A DNA stretch of 64,000 nt, from contig CM043966.1 of the NCBI GenBank assembly GCA_014529385.2, forward strand, positions 88,816,587 to 88,880,586. The letters are read 5' to 3'. Under the pieces are notes generated by a model, which saw nothing but the letters and a program-made list of their open reading frames with translations, made no database searches and was not told where the DNA came from. Shown here one piece after another: positions 46,080 through 58,700 of this stretch. Origin of the DNA: Adiantum capillus-veneris. Its lineage: Eukaryota > Streptophyta > Polypodiopsida > Polypodiales > Pteridaceae. Made by a program: the position numbers and the translations under genes. Within the stretch, counting starts at the first letter, position 1. Each line of letters starts with the position of its first letter.

Positions 46080-47548
46080 ACACAAAAGTTAACAACATCT
46101 AGATAATCCTTTAGTCAAACTATTCCATTACAAAAAGCTCAATCTACTTCATGGGGCCTCACCATGATATTTTTAGTTTAGGTTTCTTTGGTCCTAGATT
46201 AGACTAGTATAACATAACTAAATCTCCCTTCTGGAACTTGTGTACTTTCAACTTGTTGTCATGCTAGTGTCGAATCTATTCTGTACTACCTCATGTTCTA
46301 GTATTTCCTCTATATAATCTCATCTAGTAGATCATCTAAACTCTTTTTTAGATTCAAATTGTGGTCCATGCCATGCTTGGTAGCAAGTTTGAGACTAGGA
46401 ACAACAAATTCTAGTGGTATAATTGCCTCTTTTCCATACGCCATTTTGAAAGGAGTGATTCCAGTGGTTATCTTATACGATGTTTGATATGCCAGCTTCT
46501 CATCCAAGTTGTGGGGTTCCTTTTAAGATCTTGTTGCTACTGTTAGCCTCTGTCCTTTGCATCTCAGATAGTATGGTGCTGATTTTTAATGCTTGATAGA
46601 ATTGCTGATTTTTAATGCTTGATAGAATTTTTTTTAATCAGGTTCTAAATAGTATCATTTATGAAATGAGTTCCTTGATCTAAACATATCTCTAGTGGGA
46701 AACCATACCGACATATGATATGCTAATATATAAACCAGGGTATGGACTTGGCTGCATTATTGGGGCGAGCTTTAGCTTCCACCCATTTATTGATATAGCA
46801 TGTGGCCATAACTACGTACTTATTCTTTCTAGGTGTTATGTAATTAACTGGCCCCATGAAATCCAAAGCCCATTTCATGAATATATCTAAGTACTAAATT
46901 GTGGTCAAAGGTTTCAAATCTGATGCGGTACGTCTATCAATTCACAAAAAATATAATGTGTCTTGCAAAAAGCTCAAACATCCAACATTATGCTCTACCT
47001 AAGAATCAATACCTTTTTATAGGATTGTGACTAGTGCTATGGTAATCATTCATACTGTAAGAATTCATACGCTTTTGCCATTTGGGACTAGGTTCTTCAA
47101 CAATCATCTAAAACAACTCACCATCTACTAGTTCATCTCTCAACTACGTGAAGAAGATATCTATATTTTTGCATAAGAAGCATGCACCACAATGTGTCTT
47201 GCTAGGCTTATGAAAACTTTTAAAGTTGAACTCTAGGAGAAAATATCATCCACTTGATTAACCTTCCTTGGATAGAAACCTTACTTATTTGATATAGTGA
47301 AGGTGGATGATCCACTCAAAAGTGAAATTAATTTTCCATCAAATAATCTCTAATATTTGTTTCACCGAACACCATGCCTAATGCCTCCCTTTCAGTAGTT
47401 GAATAAGCTTCTTCAGCATTACTAAACCTTTGATTGACAAAATAAACAAGGAAATTAATTTTCTCATCTGATTGAGCTAAGATAGCACCAATCACCATGA
47501 TAGAAGCATCCTCATATACATGAAAAATAACATCCCAATTTGACAGGC
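46080..47548 (-). pseudogene. Ty3/gypsy RNase H-integrase remnant
   Basis: Minus strand. RNase H is visible from 47530 with DASIMVIGAI, TTEREALGM and a VDH motif, so its three acids remain. Integrase follows with WALDFMGPV (first D, near 46875) and LDQGTHF (second D, near 46690). The post-core segment PFKMAYGKEAIIPLEF is at 46460-46400, and a GPY/F-like KISW-GP patch lies near 46150. Stops and a 26-bp tandem duplication (46579-46630) break it. A copia LTR cuts it at 47551. Confidence 0.8.
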
Positions 47549-47550
47549 GA

Positions 47551-47780
47551 TGTTACCATATACATGTGGGAGTGATGTGTGTGAACACACTTAAAACCGT
47601 CGCGGCATTTTTTCCCTCACTAGGAGGTTTTTCCCCCCGTGCATTGTAAATACGCCCATCATTCTAGGGCTAACTTATCTTTCCACTGTGCACTAAGAAA
47701 TATATACTCTTTGTTGCGTGCCTTGAGCTTCTTCATCTTCTCCAAGCTGTGTGTGTTTCTCCGCAACCCTATTTCCAACA
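47551..47780 (+). repeat. copia 5' LTR, plus orientation
   Basis: 230 bp, TGTTACCATATACATG to TTTCCAACA. It belongs to the same family as 35007-35237 and 49314-49542. A primer site follows directly. Confidence 0.9.
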
Positions 47781-47782
47781 AT

Positions 47783-47794
47783 TGGTATCAAAGC
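47783..47794 (+). other. primer-binding site, initiator Met tRNA
   Basis: TGGTATCAAAGC, two bases after the LTR, one mismatch to the initiator-Met consensus. Confidence 0.9.
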
Positions 47795-47981
47795 AGATTG
47801 CATCCTCCTGGGCATTGTCGCCAACACGCACCTGCTCATTTCTCCAATTGGGTGAGCTTTGGTGAGCATAAGTAGGTTGATAAATCTTTTTGTAGAGCTT
47901 GGTCCACTTAGAATTTTTGGGCAGTTTTCACATCAAGTGTAGGCACTCACCACGGCTGACAACAACACGTATTTATTCGAG

Positions 47982-48505
47982 ATGTTTACTGTTAAGGATA
48001 AATTAGATGGGGATAATTACCCAATGTGGACTTACATGATGCAACATGTTCTTGTGTAAAAGGGCATTTGGAATGTTGTGCAGGGCATTGATGTACATCC
48101 AAAATCTATGGATACAGGCTCTGTTGAGGATGTTGTAGGTTTTGATGGTAGGATTGCTACTACCGCTAGAGTTTTTTTGCCTACGGTTGAGCAATCTCAT
48201 TGGGATGGTAGATATGCACAAGCTCATGCATTTATTGCATTATCTATGGAGTGCACTATTATTACTCACATTCATTCAGCTAAATCCGCAAAACGATCTT
48301 GGGATATTCTAGTTGGTCTTTATGCAAGTCCTATATGAGGCTAAAATTGCATTACTGTGTAAAGATCTGGAATCAAATATTATGCATGAGGAAGATGACA
48401 TGGACACTTTCAAAAGATGTATTTTTCAAGCAAGAGAATTGGTATTCCATATAAGATTTCTCATGGGCAAGCTCTTAGTACAGCTTGGCGTAATAGAATA
48501 ATAAA
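47982..48505 (+). pseudogene. Ty1/copia gag remnant
   Basis: Starts ATG 47982 with KLDGDNYPMWTYMMQ, the typical N terminus of copia gag (UBN2 family), then WDGRYAQAHAFIALSM and SAKRSWDILV. A TAA at 48057 and a shift near 48335 break it; the following 62 codons (48316-48501) are the next part of gag. The element is cut off near 48505 and has no pol. Confidence 0.85.
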
Positions 48506-48589
48506 GATGAAGAAGAAGAAGCTTTCACTTGCATGGATTTGCACCCATAGCCTTGTTCTTGAGCATGATGGTCTACTCTTGAGCTCATG

Positions 48590-48649
<60 letters not shown>

Positions 48650-49313
48650 TTGCTATCTTGGGCACTTGAGTGAGAGTGTGAGAGAAGCAAGAGAGAAAAA
48701 TTTCCAACGAGCCCTTCCCTTTATGCTTGTGCAAATTTGCAACTAGTCTTGAATTAGAATGCATACAAGTTGGACGATGAGGTGTGGACACTCCATAATC
48801 CAACTCAAGATTGATCACACACTTGTACCGTCTTGCAATGCATAAAAAAATCACCCCCTCTTCTCTTAGACTTTTCTTGGCAAGTGTACACACCGGACAC
48901 ACTTATTGAGTTCACACAAAGCAAGTATGTGCTACTTTGGACATGTGGCCTAGCCAAGCTTGGTAAAGAAGGACTAGAGTAACCTTACTAAATGAGGAAG
49001 GGCTAATCTAACCTTATTATTTATCTTTTCCCTTTAATTTATTAAAAACAATATACTTACCCTTTTATTAATTAGCTCAAGTGCAAGACCTTTGCACAAA
49101 TCTTAGAGGCTTATGAAGCTAATTGAGGTTATAGCCTACCTATTACTAATTTAGGACTTGCTGGACTTTGGTAAAAAGTAAAACTCACCCTTTGGTCTTA
49201 CAAAATTCACCTCTTGTGTGAAACCTTAACTCAATGCTTTGGAGGTACCATCAAGCTACTTACAAAACCTACTAAATTTAAACGTGCTAAAATCAGACAA
49301 TTTATGGCAAGTT
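48506..49313. other. unassigned segment with (GA)n
   Basis: Separates two copia pieces. It contains a (GA)n tract at about 48593-48643 and otherwise shows no protein similarity or LTR that I could delimit. Confidence 0.5.
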
Positions 49314-49542
49314 TGTTGGCAATAGGGTTGCAAGGAAATAGACACAGCTTGGAGAAGATGAAGAAGCTCAACACACACAACAAAGAGTGTATTTCTTAGT
49401 GCACAATGGAAAGATAAGTTAGCCCTAGAATGATGGACGTATATAATTGCACGGGGGAAAAAACCTCCCTAGTGAGGGACAAAATGCCCCTTGTAGTCTT
49501 AAATGTGCTCACACACATCACTACCACATATATATGGTAACA
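49314..49542 (-). repeat. copia 3' LTR, minus orientation
   Basis: 229 bp, plus-strand TGTTGGCAATAGGG to GGTAACA. It is inverted relative to 47551-47780 and the same way round as 35007-35237. Confidence 0.9.
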
Positions 49543-49795
49543 AATTTCCCTTGGGAGTGATGCGGTGAGCAAGAGCTGGCACATAGTGTAGAGGCAAATG
49601 CCATGCCCTGAGTGCATGATCAATCCACAAAAAGAAGCAAGCCCAAAGCTTTGCAGAAAGCTTCAAACTACTCATGAGGCAATACCTTTGCAAACACATC
49701 TACTAGGTTTTCCTCTGTCAACACATAAGCCAAGTTGATCTCTCCTACTGAGAGTCTCTCTATGACATAGTGATAGTGTGCCTCAATGTGCTTGA
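49543..49795 (-). pseudogene. Ty1/copia RNase H C-terminal fragment
   Basis: The minus strand carries the end of copia RNase H (HIEAHYHYVIERLS, then VDVFAKVLP) leading to a short spacer, a purine tract and the LTR at 49542. It corresponds to the same part of the element at 35238-35493. It is truncated at 49795. Confidence 0.8.
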
Positions 49796-49796
49796 A

Positions 49797-50335
49797 GAGC
49801 TAGAAGAACTGTCGGAAGAAGAGGAAGAAGAACTAGGTAGTTTATCGAAATGCACATGCTTCTTTTGCTTTCGTGCCGTTACAAAAGGAGATTGACGGCC
49901 CAAGTAATTGGGGTAGTCAGTCCCTTGTTGCGCATCTTCAATTGCTTTTTCAATGGCTTCTTCGTGTCTAGAAGCTGATTGATTCGGGTTTCGACAACAT
50001 CATTGAGTTCTTCTTTAGTGAACATTCTCGAAGTAGGAAGTTTCTTGATTGCCGGTTTGATTGGTGTCTCAATGGCTTTCTACCAATGAGTATGTACTTC
50101 ATCCATCGGGGTGCTGGGTCAAAAATTTTGCATACTAGGGATCCTTGGCAAACTGAAGCATCTACTTTGTGCACTCATCAACCTGCTGTTGACGTTGCAT
50201 CTCCACGAGTTGATACTGCGAGGGCCGGGGTGGCCCGTACTCAATTCTCCACTAATCCGCTTGAATTTTCCGTACTACCTCCTGCTTGTGATGTGGCAGA
50301 TGGAGTCGTCTGATTCTTTTCGAAATCCATAGGTG
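49797..50335 (-). pseudogene. gag-like remnant downstream of a primer site
   Basis: Minus-strand frame starting MDFEKNQTTPS near 50330 and running, with stops and shifts, to a Ser/Asp-rich tail near 49800. The tail is preceded by EEAIEKAIEDAQQG and KKHVHFDKLP. It lies 50 bases after a primer site, the place of gag. It is cut at 49796 by the copia fragment. Confidence 0.5.
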
Positions 50336-50382
50336 CTGTGAGAAGAAGGATTAAATTTCCCGATATAAGAGAAATCGGCCGT

Positions 50383-50394
50383 GCTCTGATACCA
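50383..50394 (-). other. primer-binding site, initiator Met tRNA
   Basis: Minus-strand TGGTATCAGAGC, one base from the LTR end at 50396. Confidence 0.9.
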
Positions 50395-50395
50395 C

Positions 50396-50740
50396 TGTGC
50401 AAACTTAGGCACCCCAAGCCTTAGAATCTGTCGCAATATGAGAGAGAGATTCGCTTAAAATACTTCACAATTTAATTCCAGTCAACACGGCCTTTCGTAG
50501 TTCCGAGCCCAGAGAGATTGGCCCCAAAGACTAACGCCCATGTTGGTGATTTTTTTATATTAATGCTCGACCAAAGTGCAACTCCCGCGAGTCCTTGGCT
50601 CTCAGACTCTACGTCCAGATGCTCTGAGAAGTGAGGCCCTTGGGCTTCTTTTATTCTTACAGAGGGATGCCAAAAGCAAAGCCCCAAAAGCAAAAGCAAT
50701 TTGGTTTCTAAAAGAATTAACTTCAAAAGCTGCCAGGAAA
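50396..50740 (-). repeat. 5' LTR (minus orientation), outer end unresolved
   Basis: On the minus strand it ends ...TTTGCACA next to the primer site. The segment 50540-50740 is mirrored at 52245-52502. A TATA-like taagaataaaag lies on the minus strand near 50665. How far it extends beyond 50740 is unclear; homology to the inverted partner fades there. Confidence 0.6.
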
Positions 50741-52059
<1,319 letters not shown>

Positions 52060-52063
52060 CTCA

Positions 52064-52215
52064 CAGACTGGTGACGTGGTTGGCCCTCCGACACTCTTAC
52101 ATTGCTGGCAGGCCCGAAAAACGCGTCCACACGTTGACGTAGCAGATTTTCAAAAAACGTGTTGGGTTGTTGACGTGGCAGATTTTCGCAATTCGTGCTA
52201 ACATGTTGACGTGCT
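52064..52215. repeat. dispersed ACGT-core short repeats
   Basis: The phrase gttgacgtggcagattttc or close variants occurs at about 52132, 52172 and 52207, with a related ggtgacgtggttgg at 52071. GACGTGGC is the core of plant bZIP (ABRE/G-box) sites. They lie beside the inverted LTR piece and could be its enhancer. Confidence 0.5.
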
Positions 52216-52244
52216 AGCTGTATGTAATTTTCGTAATTTGCACT

Positions 52245-52502
52245 GACAGCTTTTGGTAGATTTTGGAAACCAATTGCTTTTCGAACTTTTCCTTTTAAAG
52301 TTTAAAGCTTTTGGAGATCAATTGCTTCTGAGTGTGAAAGCTTTTGGGGCTCTGCCTTTGGGCATCCGTTGTAAGAATAAATACGCCCAAGGGCCTCACT
52401 TCTTAGAGCATCTGGACGCAGAGTCTGAGAGTGAGCATTCGTGGGCTCATTGTACTTTTGCTCAAAGATTAATATAAAATAAATATCAAAAGGGATGCCA
52501 TA
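52245..52502 (+). repeat. LTR piece, plus orientation, inverted partner
   Basis: Reverse complement of 50540-50740 with moderate divergence, including gagcatctggacgcagagtc and the taagaataaatac stretch. It is cut at about 52502 by the Tat element. Confidence 0.7.
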
Positions 52503-54285
52503 GTTTTTCGGCTCTCCATAATTGCCATAGTAAGTTACTCCACCCTACCAAATTCACCCAAACGCTATGGCTATCCCTACCATTTCACTGTACATAGGCG
52601 TGTGTGAGTTAGGGGGCTTTTCCCATATCTTCTTAAAAACCCTCAGCTAGCTAGTCACTGGGCTTAGTTGAGCCAAAAAAATAAAAAAAATAAAAAAATA
52701 AAAGTATATTATGGCCTCTTTGTGTGTAAATATTTTATTGTATATATGGCCTAAATATAGGGATTTTTTATAATTATTTTGGTATTTTATTTAAATATTT
52801 CTACTTAGGTGTGTGTTTTATTAAACCTATGTACACCTTCTTTCATCCTCTTACACCATAATTATATTTTTTGCCAATATGTACATACTCTAACCTCATA
52901 TTTTTCCTTCATACAAATCACTCCCACATTTTCACCCTCACCCTCGTGAAAACAAAAAATTGATTTCTACTCATTGGTTACGTTTATTATATTACTTACT
53001 TGCATACCTTTTCCTCTTTCACCCAAAATAATTCAAGGAGGGACCATATCATATGATTCCAATATCTTTCCATATCCATAACTCCTCCATATTTTTATTA
53101 TTATTTTCACTCATTATTCTAACACCATGTGCTCATTGAGCTAAAGTCCATGAATAGTCCATACACTAGTCCCACCATGTATATATTTCTTTATTCACCA
53201 ATAATCCTCGGGCAACTTGGATGCTTTGTATTATAATATGAAAAAAGAGGGGCTCACTCTTGGATGCATTGTACAAATTCAACAAAGGAGGGGGCCACTA
53301 AAAGACTTTTGCAGGCATAAAAATAGGCTTTTTGGTGAGATTTTTCAAACCTATCTCCACTCCGAATTTGGAGCGGTGGTCAAAAGAGAAAATGTAGCCC
53401 ACGCTCTGAATAATCACCTCAAATTTTTTCATGATTTTTGGAGCTACCAGCGGTGAGCTATGATTTTTTGAGTGGACCCCAGTCTGCCCACTTTTCTCAC
53501 AAGTAGCCCTTAGTCTTCTCTCACCCTTCCACACACCTACTTACTCTTACACATCCCTCCCTCTCCTTTCCTCACTCAAACCTGCAATTTCCATGGCTTC
53601 TCCCACCCTCTTCACCATTACCCTTCTCTCTCATCCCTATAGTTCTTTTATGAACCTCTACATACATACACCCTCTCCATGTCTCTCTCTCTATTGCTTC
53701 TATGTTACAATTTCATTTACCTCTCCTAAAAATATCTAAAATTCAGCATCTTAACCATGATAACTTCTGCAAATTGAGGATTTTTCATCAACAAATCCTC
53801 TTTTCATCGTGGTGGTCAACCGTGGCGGCGGCGTAAAGAAGCGAAGAAGAAGAAGAAGACCAGCGGTCATTTTTTCCACAATCTACACAAGGGTGAGTTC
53901 AAGCTTCTTCAAAGCTTCACCATCTCAATGATTCTCTTTTAATTCACCCCTCTTCCTTCATCAAATCAACTCATCCTACCCATTGTAAATGTATCACTAA
54001 CAATTCTAGTGATTATTACCACTAACAACTAACTTCTCTTGTAAAAATGCACCCACACTATCAACATATGGAGTAGGCAACCGCACAAGTAAACCAAATT
54101 CACTCACTCCCATGGAAGTTTCTCTCCTTTCACCACATCAATAATTCTCTTACTTGAGCCCACATCCATGTGACTCAAGAGAAAAGAGAGACCCCATTCT
54201 CATTTGAAATTCATAAAAATTCATAATCCTTGATCTTTCCTAATAAAATTGATTAGGCTTAATCCTAATCAAGGCTTCTAAAACC

Positions 54286-54293
54286 TATAAATA
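54286..54293 (+). promoter_or_regulatory. TATA box of Tat 5' LTR
   Basis: tataaata in an AT-rich to moderately GC-rich transition, conserved at 62826-62833 in the 3' LTR. Transcription would start near 54320, leaving about 1.8 kb of U3 and about 0.8 kb of R-U5 that includes the (TC)n run. Confidence 0.7.
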
Positions 54294-54791
54294 GAACCCA
54301 TTCCTCCTTGTAAAAGACATCACTATACCATTGCACACTAGATTGAGCGTACCACACGCCAGTTCTATCTTGGTTGTAAAGAGAGAGTAAGCTTTCTATA
54401 CACCATCACCTTGGTGCATAGAAAAGCTTGAGCTAGTTTGAGTGAGTGCGAGTAGAAGATATTCTTCCTACCATTGTTGTATCTACCCCAACATCAATGA
54501 ATTGGTAGTTTTGGGTGCAATTCATGTCCAAAGGCTCACGCTTCTCCTCCAATTTGGCTTGGCAAACTCATTCAGCTTCATAAGGTGACTTGTTTCATTG
54601 AAGGTTGTTGTTTTGTTGCTTGTGATTCATTGGCTATCGTTTGGCTACCATTGTAAGAGGGTGGATGGTGAGAGGGCTCCCATAACCCTAAGACAATGTG
54701 CTAGTGATGCTATAACCAAATCTTGTCACTTGATTCCGCAAGCTCTAAGTTCCTTTTTGTGCAAAATATAAAGTTGAAGCTAAGTTGTACA

Positions 54792-54793
<2 letters not shown>

Positions 54794-54854
<61 letters not shown>
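54794..54854. repeat. (TC)n in Tat 5' LTR
   Basis: About 30 TC units. The 3' LTR copy is longer by about 12 units. The length difference is the largest single difference between the two LTRs. Confidence 0.95.
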
Positions 54855-54857
<3 letters not shown>

Positions 54858-55120
54858 TTTTAATGTGTGAGAGTGTTCCATTGGTGTTAGGGTTAGTGTA
54901 AATTCCTTGCTTGTTTGTGGGTTGCTCTAACGATTCTCCTCTTTTGCGTCCTAGTTCGCTCTTAAAGTAGGTGGTGCCCCTTGTGTAGTTGGGATTTGGT
55001 TGTGGGTTTGTTGTTTTGGTTTGTGTTGTGTTGTGCCCCAGCCCCATTGAGCAGCACGGGAGCCTTGAAGGGTGTCTAGAGGTTGCTCTTCTTGTTGCCC
55101 GCTCCGGACCGCCTCAATTT

Positions 55121-55138
55121 TGGTGCCCCCACTGAGGA
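55121..55138 (+). other. primer-binding site of Tat element
   Basis: TGGTGCCCCCACTGAGG begins four bases after the LTR. It starts with TGG, as a tRNA 3' CCA requires, and resembles the ttttggcgcc... site common in Tat-group elements. I could not assign the tRNA donor with certainty. Confidence 0.65.
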
Positions 55139-55728
55139 ACGGCTTGTGTATGTTTTGTGAAGGCTCAACCTTTAGCATAATCAAGTAGCTTGCATGAATC
55201 ACGAGAATTTGGATGATCCCTTCATTCCCATTGCAAGGCAAAAGGTACACATAATTGTTAGTACTAAGTTACGATTTCAGCGAGTAATTTGTAGAATTTT
55301 AGGTCCTCTTAGGTTGGTAGAGATAAACGCATCAGTAAATCCTTTTATGTTGCCTCTCATTAGGTACGACCTTAGTTTGGACGTCTATATTTTTGTTTTG
55401 TTTTAAGAATTAGGTCATGCATAGACCATGGATAATGGCCAGGAATACAGGTTTTTCCCTTTCATTTCACTCCACACATTAGAGTAAACATTGCAATTAG
55501 TAGAAAAAACCATTTTCAACAACGTATGGTATTCATGTTTGGTGCCCAAAGAGTAGGAGAGATTCTCGCGTCACCAAACCCTGTCATTCTACCTCTTATT
55601 GATTATCATAGGTCATTTGATGTGAATATTTTTATTTTGTTGTAGAATAGATTGCAATTTAGAAAATATTATTGTGAAATCTTTTAAAGAAAGAAAAAAC
55701 AAAAACGCGTCACTTTGAAATCAATTCA
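55139..55728 (+). other. leader between primer site and gag
   Basis: About 590 bp of untranslated leader with one 70-codon open frame (55194-55406) of no known kind. It may hold packaging signals, which I cannot recognise from sequence. Confidence 0.5.
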
Positions 55729-58700
55729 ATGGAGAGCCAACGCCAAATGTCTGGATATCCTCTTTTCTTTGGAGAGCCTGGAGAGGATGCAGAATTATTT
55801 CTAGCGAATTTCAAGATGTCTTGCCGTATCAAGAGGATAGTAACTGATCAAGAACGTGCAGAAATGTTTGAGGTGGTCCTTAGGAAAGATGCTAGCACTT
55901 GGTTTGACTCTTTGCCTGAGGAAGTTAAAGGGAATTACACGGAAGTTTTGAATCGTTTCAAGAAATACTTCTTTGATCCCCAAAACACTCAGAAATTATG
56001 GCAAGACATTGTTTCTCATAAGCAAAAAGACTTAGATGACTACTACTTGTACAAGCAAGAGTTCCTACGTCTTTGGGCTCTATGGATACGAAATGTTGCT
56101 AACCCTGGTGATGGTGCAGAATTTCTAAAGAAGGAGAGGTTCATAGCCGGACTCTTTTCTGACCTTAAGGTAAAAGTTGAGGCGGGTGCACCTGCTACCT
56201 TTGATGCAGCTGAAACTAGGGCTGCTGAGAAATATAGGAAACTCAAGTGCTTAAGGGGGGAGGTTCCAATGGAAGGTCTTAAACCCAAAGGTAAGTCACA
56301 AGCATCAACATCTAAGGAGCTTCCTGAGGTAACAACGGAAGTGATGGAGAAGTTAAATGAATCTTTAAGCAGCTTGTCAATTCACCTTGCACAAGCTGTA
56401 GGTCCAAAGGGACAAGCAAAGAAGTCTGAAGAGCGAGACCCACGACCTAGGAGAGTCTTGCAATGTTGGAATTGCGGTGAGTCTGGACATGGGATGTATA
56501 ATTGTCCTTGGCCCCGTGGGGAGCCAGGGAGACCTAACTTGAATTACCCAGTGATGAATGCAGGTGAAGGAACTAGTCCGCAACCACGGCTTATACAAAG
56601 GCCAAATGGAGCAAGACCACCTCCACAAGGAGTGGAAGGAGTTCCACCTTTGCCAGACCCAAACGTGCATGTGGTAGAGGTGACAAATTCAAGAGAGGTT
56701 GACATGGAAGCAAATGGTATTAAGCGTGGCCGAGGGAAAGGTAAGGAGAAAGAAGGAGTTACATCACAAAGTGACCATGGACGAGAAAAGAAGGCAAAGG
56801 AGACCAAGGAAGCTAAGAGGACTCGACGTCGTATCAACCTCCAAGACTTTCCTCTTGGACATGGAATGGCTCCATACAACCTGTTGGAAGACATGAGAGG
56901 TAAGGGTCTTGATATCTCATGGCCTCAATTTCTTGCATTATGTCCACAAGTTAGGAGGGATTTAACAAGGGCAGTTAGCACTAGGAGAAAGGTAAAAGAG
57001 AGTGTGCCTGTTGTAAAAATTGCACAAGCTGAAATGAATGAGGACATTACACATGTGCTAGATTGTTACATAAAAGGGAGATTGGTTAGGAAAGGTCTAG
57101 TGGATGGGGGTACACAAATTTGCATCATGACAGAGGGACTCATGCAAAAACTAGGCATGCACATCCATGAGACACCTGAAATTAAGGTCAAGATGGCAAA
57201 CAATAGCAAGGTTAGGTGCGTAGGCATTTGTAAAAATGTTTTTGTGGAGGCCTTTGGCATTAAGAAGGCAGTGGATTTCTATGTCATGTCTACCAAAGGA
57301 AATGGTTACCCATTTATCCTAGGGAGACCATGGCTAATGAAAATGCGAGCTTTGCAGGATTGGGAGAGTGGAAAGCTAATTTGCATGAACGACAATCACA
57401 AGAAGGTTGTCTTTGACATGAAGGAGCAACGCCAAGAGGAGCTCCATGAAGAATCATCTCAAAGTGAGACGGAAGAAGGTTGGACCGATAACACTTCAGA
57501 AGAAGAAAGTAGCGACAGCATTACTGAAGAGGAGTCTTCCATCGAAGTCATGGGGGTAAGGTTTAAGCCAACCAACCAAGAGACCTCTTGTCAAGGTTTG
57601 GAGGAGGTAGGTTCCCAAGAGAACCAAAAAGTGGAAGATGAAAGAATGCTAGAAGGTATGCTATCTACAACACTTACAAAGGATGAAAGAGAGGAGTTCA
57701 AATGTGTGTTAAGAAAATTTCCTAGGCTTTTTGCTAAAGACTACATCGATGTGCGTGGAGTAGATGCTGTTCAACACAAAATTGAGTTGAAGCCAGAGGC
57801 CACACCTAAGGCTCAGAAGCTACGAAGGCTAGGATTCATCAAGGAGCAGGCTTTACTCAAGGCGGTAAGAAAGCTTCTAGCATCAGGTTTCATTTATCCA
57901 GTGGAGAATTCAGAGTGGGTCTCTCCCGTTGTTGTCACTCCTAAGAAAAACGGAAAGTGGAGGGTGTGTGTGGATTACCGTCCACTCAATGAGGCAACAA
58001 AAAGAGATCACTTTCCCCTCCCATTTCAGGATGAGATACTAAATGAGGTAGTTGGTCATGAGAAGTACACTGTGTGTGATGGCTACTCAGGCTACTTTCA
58101 AATAGGTATCGCATTGGAAGATCAATTGAAAACAACCTTTATCACTCCTTGGGGTTGTTATGCTTTTAGAGTCATGCCATTTGGTCTGACAAATGCTCCT
58201 GCAACATTCCAATGTTTCATGAACATGGTGTTTCAAGCATTCTTTGGAAAGTCAATTAGGGTGTTCATTGATGATTTCTGCATTTATAGCTCAAAATCAT
58301 TGCATCTACAAAGGGTAGAAGAAGGTTTAAAGAAGCTCTACGACATGGGAGGTCAACTCAACCCCGACAAGTGCCACATAGGTGAGGATGAAGTGATCTT
58401 GCTCGGTCACAAGGTTTCCTATAAAGGCATTGAGGTGGATCCTTCAAAGGCAAAGGCTCTTATTGAGCTCCCATCACCGAAGAGTCTTAAGGAGGTCATC
58501 TCTTTCATTCAGAAGGTGAAGTATATGTCACGCTTCATTCACTTAGCTTCGGAGTTGCTTCATCCTTTGCAAAAGTTGACACAACAAGTAGAATTTGCAT
58601 GGTCTGATGAGATTGAAGAGTATTTTTGTAACATTAAAGTCATTTTGTCAGAGCTACCAACACTCATGCCTCCTTGTTGGGAGTACACATTCTTTGTTAG

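Larger units (their letters stand above)
52503..55116 (+). repeat. 5' LTR of Tat element
   Basis: About 2.6 kb. Homology with the 3' LTR starts at gtttttcgg (52503); the TGACAGCC seen at the 3' LTR start is replaced. Ends GCCTCA. It contains a TATA box (54286) and a (TC)n run (54794-54854). Single-base differences from the 3' LTR are scattered and few. Confidence 0.92.
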
